Below are positions 1 to 13,248 of a stretch of 64,000 nt of DNA, piece after piece (the first letter of the stretch is position 1; every line of letters begins with the position of its first letter). The stretch is from Helianthus annuus (Eukaryota > Streptophyta > Magnoliopsida > Asterales > Asteraceae), in the NCBI RefSeq assembly GCF_002127325.2, contig NC_035445.2:87197912-87261911 (forward strand), written 5' to 3'. Below the pieces are notes generated by a model. It saw only the letters and a program-made list of their open reading frames with translations. It made no database searches and was not told the origin of the DNA. A program made the position numbers and the translations under genes.

Positions 1-2
1 GT

Positions 3-3000
3 GAGGACGACACCTCACGGAGATCAGAGAAAAGACACCGAGGGAACAACGACCACAGGAAAGGGTCGGGATTCAAGAAGGGAGATCATCAGTCGGGTGA
101 GAAACCCAGGTGCAAGGTTTGTAGGAAGCATCATTTTGGGAGATGCAGGCAGGAGTCTAAATCTCAATCTCAGCAGAAATTATGTGGGATTTGTAAGTCC
201 CCGGATCATAAGGCTTTAGATTGTAAGAAACTTAAGGATGCAACTTGTTATGGTTGCAATGAGAAAGGGCACATCCGACCGAATTGCCCAAAGAATGCTA
301 AGAAAGCCGATGATGGAAAGAAGACCAATGCAAGAGTCTTCAAGATGGACGCTAAGGAAGCAGTTCAGGACGACAACGTCATTACAGGTACTTTTCTTGT
401 AAATGATGTTTTTGCTAGAGTTCTATTTGATTCAGGAGTAGATAGGTCATTTGTAGATGATAAGTTCTGTAAGTTGTTAAACCTACCTGTTAAAACCTTA
501 AGTGTGAAGTATGAGGTGGAATTAGCCGATGGAACCATAGAAACCGCCTCGACTGTTCTAGATGGATGTGTTATATCCATTAGGAATCATTCTTTCCCAT
601 TATCCTTGCTTCCCTTTAAGCTAGCTGGATTCGATATAGTGATAGGTATGGATTGGTTATCGAGTAACCAAGCCCAGATTGTGTGCAATAGAAAGCAAGT
701 GGTAGTCAAGACTCCGTCTGGAGAGTCACTTACTATCCAAGGAGATACCCAGCATGGATTGCCGGAGCAAGTGTCCATGCTCAAGGCATCCAGATGTCTG
801 CAGAAGGGTTGTGTCATTTATATGGCACAAGTTACTATTGATGAGCCAAAGCCAAAGATTGAAGACATCCCTGTCATCTCAGAATACCCTGAGGTATTCC
901 CTGAAGAACTACCCAGTTTGCCACCGGATAGGCAAGTGGAGTTTCGAATAGACATCATTCCAGGTGCAGCGCCAGTAGCAAGAGCACCATATAGGTTGGC
1001 ACCAACGGAGATGAAGGAGTTGAGGACGCAATTGGATGATCTGTTAGCTAAAGGTTTTATTAGACCTAGCTCGTCTCCTTGGGGAGCGCCAATCTTGTTC
1101 GTTAAAAAGAAGGATGGATCGATGCGTCTGTGCATCGATTACCGTGAGCTTAATAAAGTCACTATTAAGAATAGATATCCGTTGCCCAGGATCGACGATC
1201 TGTTCGATCAATTGCAAGGGGCAAGCTACTTTTCGAAGATCGACTTGAGGTCAGGCTATCACCAGTTGAAAGTCAAGGATGAAGATGTGCACAAGACAGC
1301 GTTTAGGACTCGTTATGGACATTACGAGTTCCTAGTGATGCCTTTTGGGCTCACTAACGCACCAGCCGCATTCATGGATCTCATGAATCGCGTCTGCAAA
1401 CCTTATTTAGATAACTTCGTCATCGTCTTTATCGACGACATCCTTATCTACTCGAAGAACCAAGCTGACCATGAGAAACACCTTCGTTGTCTTCTCAAAC
1501 TCCTACACCGTGAGAAACTTTATGCCAAATTTTCGAAGTGTGAATTTTGGCTTAGAGAAGTCCAATTCCTTGGACATGTGGTAAGTGAGCGTGGTATCCA
1601 AGTAGATCCCGCTAAGGTAGAAGCCGTTATGAATTGGCAAGAGCCAAAGACTCCTACAGAGATTCGCAGTTTCCTAGGATTAGCATGATACTATAGGTGA
1701 TTCATCGAGAACTTTTCAAGGATTGCTGCGCCCCTAACTTCGTTGACTCGTAAGAAGATTAAGTTTGATTGGGGCCCTAAGCAGCAGGAATCCTTTGACG
1801 TTCTGAAGAAGAAGTTGAGCAATGCACCAGTGTTAACACTGCCATATGGTATAGAAGAATTCGTGGTATATTGCGATGCGTCGCACACTGGTATGGGTTG
1901 TGTACTCATGCAGAGAGGCAAGGTCATTGCCTACGCTTCTCGACAATTAAAGGTGCACGAGAAGAACTACACCACCCACGACTTGGAACTGGGTGCGGTT
2001 GTATTTGCATTGAAGCTATGGAGACATTACTTGTATGGAACCAAGTGTATAATTTATTCGGATCACAAGAGTCTTCAACACTTGTTCAATCAGAAAGAAT
2101 TAAACATGCGACAAAGGCGATGGATGGAAACTTTAAATGATTATGACTGTGAGATAAGATACCATCCAGGCAAAGCAAATGTAGTTGCCGACGCCTTAAG
2201 CAGGAAAGAAAGAGTGAAACCAATCAGAATCAATGCCAAGCGCATTGAAATAAGGAATAATTTGAACGAAAGGGTGTTAGCTGCACAGAAGGAAGCTGTG
2301 TTGGAAGCTAACTATCCTGAAGAGAAGTTAGGAGTAACTGAGGAGCAGTTATCCTACGACAAAGATGGAATGCTAAGACTAAACGGACGAATATGGGTTC
2401 CAGTTTATGGAGGACTTCGGGATGTTATCCTTCAGGAAGCCCACAGCTCTAAATATTCCGTTCATCCTGGAGCTGATAAGATGTACCAGGATCTAAAAGC
2501 AAACTACTGGTGGATTGGTTTGAAAAAGTCCGTAGCTGAGCATGTAGCTAAATGTCTGACTTGTGCGCAAGTCAAAGCTGAGCATCAGAAACCGTCAGGT
2601 TTGCTTCAACAACCTGAAATTCCCAAATGGAAATGGGAAATGGTGACAATGGATTTCATCACCAAGTTGCCAAAGACGAGAAAAGGAAATGATACCATAT
2701 GGGTCATAGTAGATAGACTGACGAAGTCAGCTCATTTTCTACCCATCAAGGAGACGTATAGCTCCGATATGTTAGCTCAATTATACGTTGATAAGATTGT
2801 AGCGCTACATGGTATACCTGTATCTATTATCTCCGATAGAGATACTAGATATACGTCGCATTTTTGGAAGAGTTTCCAACAATCATTGGGCACTCGTTTG
2901 AATTTTAGTACGGCTTATCATCCTCAGACCGATGGTCAGAGTGAGCGTACTATTCAAACTTTGGAAGATATGCTGCGTGCATGTGCGATCGACTTGGGTG

Positions 3001-3689
3001 GTAGTTGGGATAAGAACCTACCACTGATTGAATTCTCTTACAACAATAGCTACCATTCCAGCATAAAAGCTGCGCCTTTTGAGGCCTTATATGGTAGAAA
3101 GTGTAGATCGCCCATCTGTTGGGCAGAAGTTGGGGATGTCCAACTATCAGGACCAGAAATCGTTTTTGAGACGACGGACAAGATCGTTCAGATTCGCGAT
3201 CGATTGAAAGCTGCCAGGGATAGGCAGAAGAGTTATGCGGATCCTAAGCGCAAAGATTTTCACTTTGATGTAGGTGATAAAGTGTTGCTCAAAGTATCGC
3301 CCTGGAAGGGGGTGATGCGATTTGGTAAGAAAGGCAAGCTAAGCCCGAGATATATAGGACCTTTCGAGATTGTCGAACGTGTCGGGTCAGTTGCTTATAA
3401 GTTAAACTTGCCTGAAGAACTTAGCGCTATACATAATGTGTTCCACATTTGTAATCTGAAGAAGTGTTTCGCTGACGAATCACTGGTTATATAGCATACA
3501 GATATACACATAGATGAGAGTTTGAAATTCGTGGAAAAACCATTGTCGGTCGAGGATCGGCAGGTGAAGAAGCTTCGAAGGAAGTATATACCTATTGTAA
3601 AGGTTAAATGGGATGCCCGTAGAGGTCCCGAATACACGTGGGAAGTGGAATCCACGATGAAGGAAAAATACCCTCATTTGTTTCAGTAA
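3..3689 (+). pseudogene. Ty3/gypsy chromovirus gag-pol, 5'-truncated by the window, three in-frame stops
   Basis: One reading frame runs from the window edge to the TAA at 3687. It begins in the Gag tail with three zinc-knuckle-like motifs, including [14 protein letters not shown] and [14 protein letters not shown]. Next come a retropepsin-like protease (DSG at 429), reverse transcriptase (FIDDIL at 1428), RNase H, an integrase with HHCC zinc finger and D,D,E core, and a C-terminal chromodomain-like tail (VKVKWDARRGPEYTWE). Stops at 1686 (TGA), 1698 (TGA) and 3492 (TAG) interrupt the frame. The sequence on both sides stays in frame and keeps family motifs, so these are point mutations in a dead copy. 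Domain order (integrase last) and the terminal chromodomain are those of chromoviruses, probably Tekay/Del type. The element reads into the polypurine tract and LTR that follow. Confidence 0.93.
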
Positions 3690-3712
3690 ATCTCGAGGTC
3701 GAGATTTCTTTT

Positions 3713-3725
3713 AAGGGGGTGAGGA
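3713..3725 (+). promoter_or_regulatory. Polypurine tract of the gypsy chromovirus
   Basis: The purine run AAGGGGGTGAGGA lies directly before the LTR start TGTAACACC and 24 bases after the pol stop. This is the expected site for plus-strand DNA priming and fixes the LTR boundary. Confidence 0.85.
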
Positions 3726-6700
3726 TGTAACACCTCGAAAATTTACGTCCAATAATGCATTGACACGTGTCATAGGGTTCCGATATGTGAAAACAAACTT
3801 TAGAGGGACTAAAGTTGACAAACGGTGAAAACTATGGAACGTAAGGGTCCAAAGTGTCAACAATGGATAAATAGACTCCATAATAACCCTACATAATGTT
3901 TATAACCCTAAACGGATGGATCATGGATCATACGAAGCGGAAAATGCACGAAAGTGAGGAATTACAAACTATAGGGGCCAAAAGTGTCAACATGTTGAAT
4001 TTATACCTCTGAGTGATCTTTTGGCAGACCCGAAGCTTTGTAATGCTAAAATATACTCACTAGAATATGTGGTAAAAATTTCATGAAGTTTCGTTATCGT
4101 ATGAGAAAGTTATGGCCAAAACCGTACTTGAGGGGTTAAAAGCGTCAACGTCAAATTTCATGGCTTTTCGGGTGAGCGCAAAGTTAACCGAGGACATTAC
4201 CATGTTGGTAAAAGTCCCAAGGTTCTTAAAAACCAGATTTGAGGGTTTACGAGTCAAGATAAATAGCCGAAACCTCACGTGCGAAGACAGGGACCAAAGC
4301 TGCAACATTTGAAAAAGTTTGGAACCTGCAGAACCCCAGGCGGCCCGCCTGGGCTACCTTAAGCGGGCCGCGTTCCCCTGCCAGCATCAGAAAATCGCGA
4401 AAATTGTTTTTGGGTCTGTTTTGTGAGTGCATAACAGCTTGCAACACCTCCCTTTTTCACCAATCAAAGGCCTTGCATGTTGGGACACCTGTTGCACTCT
4501 TGTAACACCTGAATTCCCATTTATATCAGATCAAAGCTTCTTTTTTTGAGGCACTTGTATTGTAAACAAGAACATCACAACTATCAAAACTTCACAAGGC
4601 ATTCCAGGAGCTTTCTGGTCGTCAAGGCAGCCTCATAGTGCTTTCTAGGCTTCATTAGGACCTTTGTAAGCATTCATATCATTCTATAATTCGTTCTAGC
4701 TTTGATTATTAGCCAAAAGTCAATCCGTTGTTCATATAGTTTGACTTTTCGATTAAACGAATTTGGCTCTGTCATTTCTCAAATTGAAACCACTTATATG
4801 TTGGTATTTATGTGGGAAACAAACCCTCAAAAGGGTATTCTCTGATTCCCACTCTAAGCATGCTATTTGTCGAGTCAAAGTTGTTCTTAAAAAGTCAACA
4901 GGAAGCGTTTTTGCGAAATATAGCATAAATGGTAATGTAGATGACATGCAATCAGTTTGATCATCAAAAATAACTTTATAATGAATATAAGAATATGTTT
5001 TATCATGATCAACTCGACAATCTTTAGTATAAACTCGGATCGTAACCGAAAGTCTTATAAAATGACTTTTTCGTTGACTCTCGATTCGGATCCATGCATG
5101 CATGTTTGAGATCTGTATTAGAGTTTATTTTTGACCATTTTTATTTATGTATGACTCTCTGGAATTTTTACAACTTGAGTCTATGCTTAACCGATTCATA
5201 TGCATGTTTCCGATTTATGCTTAAAGTTGACTATTTTGCCCTTTTTGATATAAAACGTGATTTTTGGAAAAGTGAAAGAGTAGAAATCTTTATTTCTGAA
5301 TTATAAACTTGCACCGAAAATTTGAGACCAGTTGGAGGTCCAGATTTTGAGTTATGGCCGATATCGTAAAACTATATCTTTATGTTAAATAAACGGCGCA
5401 TTTAGCGTATAACCTATTTAAGGCCACTTTTTGGTATAAAACTTTTTACCCACTGATGTTAAATAATATTCTGGGATTTTTGAAGATTTTTATTTAATTT
5501 TTGGCTGATCGTATCATAGGTCGCTAAGTTGATTCGGTTAATGCCGGTTTTGACCTTTTAAGCCATAAAATGAGTTTTATAAATCCTTTTGACCCCAAAC
5601 CTTTTTCTACTGATTTTATTTGTTAAATATTTCGAGCATTCTGGAAATATAAAAATCTCAGCTTTCTTTTGAAAACCCGGAAACGGCTCTAAATCGCATT
5701 TTAAGCGTTTTTAGCGCATAGTATGCGTTATACACATATTTAACATATAAGGATTATACCTACTGATGTATTTAGCATATTTTTATAAAATAACAGTAAG
5801 TATAAATTTATGAACTCAGATTTCTAGTTTTGACATTTTTAGCCCTTGTGAAATTACCAAAATACCCCTACAGTGCATAGTTTGATTTTAAATGATAAGT
5901 TTTGTAAACGGGTCATACCCTACTGTTATAATATGTCAAATTAAGTATATTTACTGTATAAATCAGACCTGTAACTCAGATTTCCAATTTAACTCTTTTA
6001 TAATCTTTTAAATGACCAAAATGCCCTTATAAGGCATAAATTGAGTTTAAATTCATTCGGGGCATAATAGAACATAACTTGCTGATATTATATCATATTT
6101 AAAGCATTATATCTCAGGGAACTTGCATATGACTCTTTTGGTTACCCGTAACGCTCTTTTTGCGTTCGGTTCGGTTTATGTAACTAGTTTGCATAAATTG
6201 ACCGAAACGGGTCAAACGTTATCATTTTTGTCTCAAATTCCAGAATGTATTTAGTATACCCATATTATACAAGTATTCAAACTTGTCGGGTCTAAATCAC
6301 ATTCTATCCGGTCTTCGCTTAATCGTGCGCTTGAACCGTATCGTCATTAAAACTAACCGGTCAAGCTTAGGCTTAAATAAAAGACCCGTTAGGAATCTAA
6401 TAGGTTATTATAAACCTTTGTTCCAGAATAGGAGGCCCAGTAAAAGCTACCCTCACTTGCCAATTGTGATTCATACTTACTCAGGTAAATACTTTTTAAC
6501 TTATTTTCCCTATACGGGCTTGGGTTACGGTATATAGAATACCGCTTGATCGAGCGTACAAATCTTGCACCCTTGGGTGTGCAATTGGAATAATTTGATC
6601 GGCTCGTTTAAACAGTCTTGTTTTACTTTAAGCCTTTGGGGGGTTAATGACCATGTCCCGGATATCCTTGGCATTATCTTACGAGATGGCCACGACCAGA

Positions 6701-7251
6701 GCACGGGGTGTAGGCGTACACCCGTCATGTATAACTCTTTAATGTGGTGTGTCTATTAATATTTAACCCGGACAAGATCCCGGGCTACTGATCGCACGAG
6801 TAACATGTAATTCGTTCACAAGTTTATATTGCATAATTAACCCAAGTTATAAAAATATTTATGCCATGTGCATTTAAATCAATTTTCAATCATTTTCAAA
6901 ATGAGTCAGTTAATTTGTATTTACCAGTGTAAACTGACGTATTTTCCCAAAAGGTTAAGTGCAGGTACTACACGTACTAGGCTGGCTGTTTCCTAGAGCG
7001 TCCACAATAGTCTCGCAAGCTCGGACGACAATAAAACTGTTGAACAACTATCTTATTTTATTTGATCCGCCTGTGGATCCGTTTCAACTACTCGTGATAT
7101 TTAATATTACATTTTATTTAAAGTTGAAATGAATCTATTTCTGCTTCCGCTGTGCATCATTATATTGTGTTGTTTATCTATGACGATGCCAACTACGTCA
7201 CCATACCCCACACCGGGCCCACCGGTGACACGTGGAGATCGGGGTGTGACA
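3726..7251 (+). repeat. 3' LTR of the gypsy chromovirus (about 3.5 kb)
   Basis: The LTR starts TGTAACACC just after the polypurine tract and ends GGGGTGTGACA, so its ends are inverted (TGTMACACC against GGTGTGACA). It is AT-rich and holds no gene; short open frames at 4081-4447, 4753-5306 and 6283-6759 have no recognisable content. The five bases after it, ACTGG at 7252-7256, should be the target duplication, whose partner lies left of the window. LTRs of this length are usual for Tekay-type chromoviruses. Confidence 0.88.
4335..4371. repeat. GC-rich palindrome pair inside the chromovirus LTR
   Basis: CCCAGGCGGCCCGCCTGGG at 4335-4353 is a perfect 9+1+9 inverted repeat. GCGGGCCGC at 4363-4371 is a second one (4+1+4). 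Both are far more GC-rich than the surrounding LTR. Confidence 0.85.
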
Positions 7252-10205
7252 ACTGGCCTCCACCGTAACTTACGGTGGCACCGTAAGTTACGGTGGCCCC
7301 TGGTGTGACATGCCCCTACCGTAAATCAGTAGGGGGCTGCCGTAAAGCCTTCAGCTCCACCGTAACTTACGGTGGCACCGTAAGTTACGGTGGCCCCTGC
7401 ATTCCAGCTTTCCTATTTTGCCGTTAATTGGTACGAAAACTTTCATATCTTACAAACCGCTTATCCGTTTGACCCACCGTTTCTTCCTACATGATTGTAA
7501 TTTGACCCTTCATAATATGGAGTCAAAATGCAACATCCAAATTAACAAAATTTAAGACTTTTAAGTCTTCGGCTTATTACCATTTTTACCAAATTTTGAC
7601 CCGTTCACGATTTTATCAAACAAACATGTTTACTTGATCCATAAACTCATGGAAATCATAATTTCAATATTTCCTATCAAATAATTCATAGATCATGGGT
7701 TTCTTACTTAGTTAGAACCCGTTTACGTTCAAGTGCTTATTTTGACCCGTTAAAGGTATTTAAGCACTTTAAAGCTTAAAGTCGCTTTCATTCATTTCTA
7801 GCGTTATATACAACATTCTTATCAAGTAATTTTCCACCACAACTATAATTGTGGTGGACTTAATGAGATGATCTATATAATTCGAGTTTTTCTCGTCTGA
7901 TTGCTAATTTACGGCAAAGACTCATATAGAGTTATTTGACCGAAAGTTTACATCTTTCGCTTCTTACACTTATTCCAATTATTTATTTGATCATAAAATT
8001 CGTTTCAAAACTACCTTTAAAGGTTGTTTATTCGAATTAGCCAACAAGGGCGTTTTAGTCAATTTTAGTCATTCTTTTACGACGAAGGACTATTAGTGCT
8101 TGTTTGAACCCCAAATCCGACCTTTTAACCATATTCTTGTTTAGAAACCAATATGTTTCTAAAACACCTTAATCATAACTCAACTTATTCGCTTTACCTA
8201 AAAGATAACCGAATATCTTATTTTAACCTCGTCTAACTATTATAAAACTCCAAGCTCTGCATGATGAGTTATATTATTATACATACCTGGCTCGGATCAA
8301 TATATTGACCCGTTTCAATACCTTTCCTTAGTGGCTGCTAAGCGATAGCGATATAAGCATCCATGTGATATTTATTTCCTAAAATCATGCATCTTGACAA
8401 CCCATTAGTCGATATTGTCAAAGGGTGATAATTTCACCCTTTGACCCGTTTGGCCGAATTGACCGATTATATTAGCGAGATGATATTTATTACCACCTTG
8501 TATATATATATGTGACTCGCTCCGATTTACACCGTGCGGTCACTTACTTATAATTCCATTTCTTAACACTTTTTAGCCTACTATAGCTTACGTCATAAAT
8601 TATCTTTTTCGTAATACGACAAAAGGATATTATGAAATATATGACTAGTGTAAGATATACTTACCTCGTGTCCGAACTATGCTTTTTCCTTTCCTTCTTG
8701 ATTCGTTTGACCCGCTCCCTCATCAAGCTTCCACCTAGCTTGTTACGCGTCAAACTATCATCATTGTTTTCAAGGTGGTTAGTTTAATCACAATTTAATA
8801 CGATTATTCCACCTTACGCATTTCATACCAAAGATTACCATTTATCGCATTATGGGTCAGTTTGACTTTTCGAAAGTCAAGCATCCCTTAATATGCACAT
8901 TCATGTTCCTTAGCTAGTTTAGGCATTTTCAATTTACCCGGTGGGCGTTCCTTTAAGCTATCATTCTAACGAATCTTTTAACTCGAGTTTATGCTATTGT
9001 TAACACTAAGTTAGCCTAGTTCTTGATTATCGAAGACACTATATTTCTTTATCTCATAAAATCCACGGGTTTTCCCTCTATAAGTGAAACCCGTTTTGTC
9101 ATGTTATTAGGCATTTATCCAAACCAAGTTCTATCTATGAACTAGTAGATACCCAATTTCACTTAGGCATTACATCGAACACCTTATGGGCATATTCTAT
9201 AAATAATTCATTGACAAGCTCATGACTTGTCATATAACCCGAATTTTTCATCATTCAAACTATTTAACACGCATATTTGCCTTTAAAGTTCTGAAATAAC
9301 TTTGCATATGTCAAATTACACTAGAACAACCCAAAATTTCCTAGTGTTTATCAATTCTACTTAACCCACTAGTCACCTACAATGGTGACCATGGTTTTTA
9401 CTAGAATTTAGCACATGAATTCAGTTTTCACTAGAATAGTATTCACAATTCTAGTGTTTATCTAGTCTCTACAAACTCAATAATCATCTACTATGGTGAT
9501 CAAAATTGCTAGAATCATCACACTAAATTTCAACAAGAATTCATCTAGGGTTTTATTCCTAAACATCATATTACTTCTAATTTCATCCATGCATCAAGAA
9601 ATCAAGCTGAATTTTCATTTTTCACATTTAACCTAGAATTCAAGATGCAACAAAATATCACAATTTTGCATACCTTTTGATTCCCGCAACGAGATGATCA
9701 CTAATTCATGCTTGAAACTTGATTTGGAGCAGATTAGAGGCTTCAATTTGTGAATTTTGGGAGATTTGGGGTTTGATGGAGAAACCTGGTCGCCCCCTGT
9801 GTTTAACATCGACCAGACACACACTAAGTGTGTGTTTGGTGTGGTTTATTTTTGTTTTTAATCATACAACTTTCACAATTTCCCCTTTTAGTCCCTCGTG
9901 TTTTTATTTTGATCAAATGAAACTATAATTCATTATTTATTTAGTCACATGTTACTAACTAGGTTAATTACTCCTAGTTACTTTAACGGGTTCGGGAAGT
10001 TATAACCCGTTATGTTTTAAGTCCAGCTAATTTGGCCTTTTTATATACTTTGTTTTCTCAAAGTATTTATTCCCCTTTTAACTAATATTAGGTTTATTTA
10101 TTTGAGTCCTAATATTTACCGGGTTAATATTTACCACTAACGGTATTTTACCCGTTTTTACTATTAACGTGGTTTGATTACCAAACCCGTTTTCGGGATG
10201 TTACA
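7252..10205 (-). repeat. Minus-strand gypsy LTR, split by the chromovirus insertion
   Basis: This block is collinear with the 29359-32362 LTR. Shared landmarks include TGACCCGTTAAAGG-like words, the CATACCTGGCTCGGATC word (8284), an ACACACnAAGTGTGTGTTTG block (about 9818) and TTTAGTCCCTCGTG (about 9887). The right end is GGGATGTTACA at 10205, followed by CAACA, the likely target duplication. The first ~850 bases of the LTR are missing here because the chromovirus that ends at 7251 is inserted in it; they should lie left of the window. The right end abuts copia gag directly, so this is an LTR inserted in that gene. No gene is seen; the small open frame at 9633-9928 is not recognisable. Confidence 0.8.
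7260..7375. repeat. Tandem GC-rich palindromes in the minus-strand gypsy LTR
   Basis: CCACCGTAACTTACGGTGG occurs twice, at 7260-7278 and 7357-7375, each a perfect 9+1+9 inverted repeat. Each copy is followed immediately by a second palindrome, CACCGTAAGTTACGGTG. The two cassettes are 97 bases apart. Confidence 0.92.
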
Positions 10206-13200
10206 CAACATTGGTTCTCTCTTTAAACCACCCATGCTAAAAAGAAATGAGTACAACATCTGGCAGAGGAGGATGGGTCACATCCTCGCTCAACAAAGCA
10301 CAGGTTGTTGGAAGTCTGTCATCTTTGGTCCTCATGTTCCTACAGTGCCAAGCGCTGAAGATGCTAAAAAACAAGTTCCAAAACCCGTTGAAAATTATAC
10401 TGAAACGGATTATCAAAAGTTTGAACTAGATGCTAAAGCATTTAGTATCATAGCATCAACGCTGCCCAACGAAATATATGCTAGATTGTTACATTGTGAC
10501 AACGCCAAAGAGTTATGGGACGCACTTAAGGAACAGTTTGGAGGTACCGAAGAGGTCATAGAAAACAATAGGGAAATCCTGAACCAACAGTATGAAACAT
10601 TTTGTCATGTTAAAGGTGAATCACTGACGCAACAATTTGAGCGGTTCAGTTGTCTCATCAGTGAACTGAGGCTTGTTAAAACCACTTTTACAAACTCAAC
10701 TCAAAACAGCAGGTTCATCAGGTCACTGCCAGATAAATGGGACACAATAGCGTTTGTCACCCGAAACTCACCTGAGTTCAAGGATCTGACCTTGACCCAA
10801 CTCCATGGTCGACTCCTGACCTCCGAAAGGGAGTTGAACCAGAAAAGGAAGTTACAAGAGTCAGGGAAAACCGTTGATGATTATACATTCGGTAACACTG
10901 CTCTTCTGGGTCAAGAAGAATCTGGTGGTAGTGGTAAGGATCAGGGTTATGATCACTTCATTGACATAACTGCTGGTGCAAATTTTAACAACCCTGATCC
11001 TCACTCTATAGGTTATGCATTCACTGCAAATGAAAACCAGATGTCAGACAATTTAAGCTTTGAACTAAATGATTTACAGCATTTTGACCCCACTGATCTA
11101 GAGGAAATGGACATCTTGCATCAACTGGCCTTGCTAAGTGTTAGAACTAGCAAGTTTTATAAAAGAACAGGGCGAAAATTCCCAGGGCTGCATGGGAATC
11201 TAAGGGTTGGGTTGGATAAATCAAAAATCAAGTGCTATAAGTGTAACAGGTTAGGACATTTTGCTAGAGAGTGTAGGAGTCAAACAACTGGTCCCATAAT
11301 TACTCACCCTAGTTCAAATCCTAGACCTCAAAATCAAAACACTGTGCACTATGCCCAATATGCCCCAGCAGCACATGTGAACACTGCTCACTATGCTGTT
11401 GCTCCTGTGCCAGTGCATTATGTCCAAACAGCTGCTCCACAGATTCAATATGTTCAAACCCATGCTCCCCAGGCACAAGTGCAACCTGCACCACAAACCA
11501 CTGCTCCAGTAGCAACACAACCAGATCAACAAAGTTTCTTTACTCAAGAGTTTGTTGACTGGAGCAGTATGCCTGAAGACCACAGTGATGAAAACTTTGC
11601 ACTCTATGCTTCTAATGTTTCTTCTCATGATGAATTTTGTTTGATGGCATTAGAGTCAATACAGGAGGGTGTTGAATCTGAAGAGAAACAGCTGGTCTCT
11701 GAAACAGTGGATGAGGTGATTGAAGCAGTGGCTACTGCTGTGGCTAATGAAGTACTGTTGGAAGAAAGTTCAGGTACCCTGATTGAACCACTGACAGATC
11801 TATGGTCTGAAGAAGATAAGAAAGAAGAAAAGGCAGGTGAAAAAGAAGAGAGAGCTGGTGATGAAGAGAATACTCAGTGTGATTGTGCAATGATGGTTGC
11901 TGCCAAGGTATCACCTTAAGTTCTAGAAAAACTATGTTCTGACAATTGCATTATTGCTTTTGCTAACATCAAAGAGGTGAATGAAAACCTTAGGAACAAA
12001 ATCTTAACTGATGAAGTCAAATTTGAAAGATCTTTAAAAGAACTTAAAAACAAATTGGCTGAAAAAGAGAAAGAGATTAGCAGCATGAAAGAAGAGCAAA
12101 GCATAACCAAAACCCAACTCCAAACTATGGTAGAAAAATACCAAGTTTGCAAAAAGGAGTTAGAATCCACCCAGATCACATGTGAAAAATGGGTGGAATC
12201 ATGCAAAGGGTATGAGGTTATGCTTGAGAAATAGATAAAAAGCAATGTGAAATTTGGGGTTGGTTATAGAAAACATGATGATGAAAACACTGCTTTTGAA
12301 AAATCCATTTCAACCACTGATGTAACTGCTGAGTACATCCCCACAAACAAGAATGCCCAAGAAGTGAAAATCACTGACAAACTTGGTAACAAAATCACAC
12401 TTGACAGACCAATGGGCCCCTCTGCTTTTGAGGAGATTGAGAATCATCAATTTAAACCAAAATGGTCTGATGAGTGTGATATTCTTGAAAATTTCAAGCC
12501 AATGGACTTTACATCAACTGATGGTGTTAAAGCTCCAAAAGCTAAAGTCATTCCTCTTAAGGACATCCCAGCAGTGGTTAAAACCTCTGCTGCAAAGGAG
12601 TCTGAAAAGAGGAAGAAGAAAGAAAAAATTGATAACTTGTTTTGTGAATTTTGTGAGAAAAGGAACCATCTAACAAAAGATTGTTTCCACTTAAAAGCTT
12701 ATGATATAAACAAAACAAGTGTCATAGTTTCAGCTGAAAGCTGCATTGTTTGTGGAAAAACAAACCACAAAACTCAAGCATGTGTGTATCTCAAAAACTT
12801 TGACATCAAAAAGAATGAGTACCTTGCTAAAACATCCTTGAGTCCATCAGCATCACCATCTGTCAAATTCACAAAGAAACAACCACTGTTTGTGCCAGTT
12901 CAAACAGCTGTCACAAAACAGCTGAACCAAACATCTGTTAAAAGAGATGTTCAGGTTACTGATGCACCTCCTGCCAATCAGTTCAGAAAAGGCAAGGAAA
13001 AACAGTCCTACCAAAGGATTCCACACGTTTATGAGGTCTACAAAAAGCCCTCTAAACCCAGAGTGAATAGGCATCCTTTCGGTTACCAGCAGGTGATTGG
13101 GCAAGACCCTCAACAGTGGTTAGCAAGGAACAGTACTAAAACTGTCCAAACCCCTGACTTAACCACTGTCCATCACACTGCATCCATACCAGACACTGTT

Positions 13201-13248
13201 GAGACTCCATCCAAAGCCCTGTTGGCTTTGGAGTCCTTAATGAACTAA
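10206..13248 (+). pseudogene. Copia (Sirevirus) Gag, 5'-truncated, two in-frame stops
   Basis: The frame is open from the LTR junction to 11917 (TAA), continues to 12232 (TAG) and then to the TAA at 13246. All three pieces share one frame, so this was one protein of about 1,000 residues. The Met at 10174 lies in the inserted LTR and is not the real start. The N-terminal part is the usual copia Gag fold (NIWQRRM, then LWDALKEQFGG). A CCHC knuckle, CYKCNRLGHFAREC, is at 11233-11274. A lysine/glutamate-rich, probably coiled-coil stretch spans 11977-12234. Two further knuckle-like motifs (CEFCEKRNHLTKDC and CIVCGKTNHKTQAC) lie at about 12643-12789. A Q/P/A-rich stretch at 11330-11560 looks disordered. 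Confidence 0.88.

Noticed and set aside
10174..10205. ATG at 10174 as start of the copia Gag
   Set aside because: It lies in the inserted LTR; the real gag start is missing.
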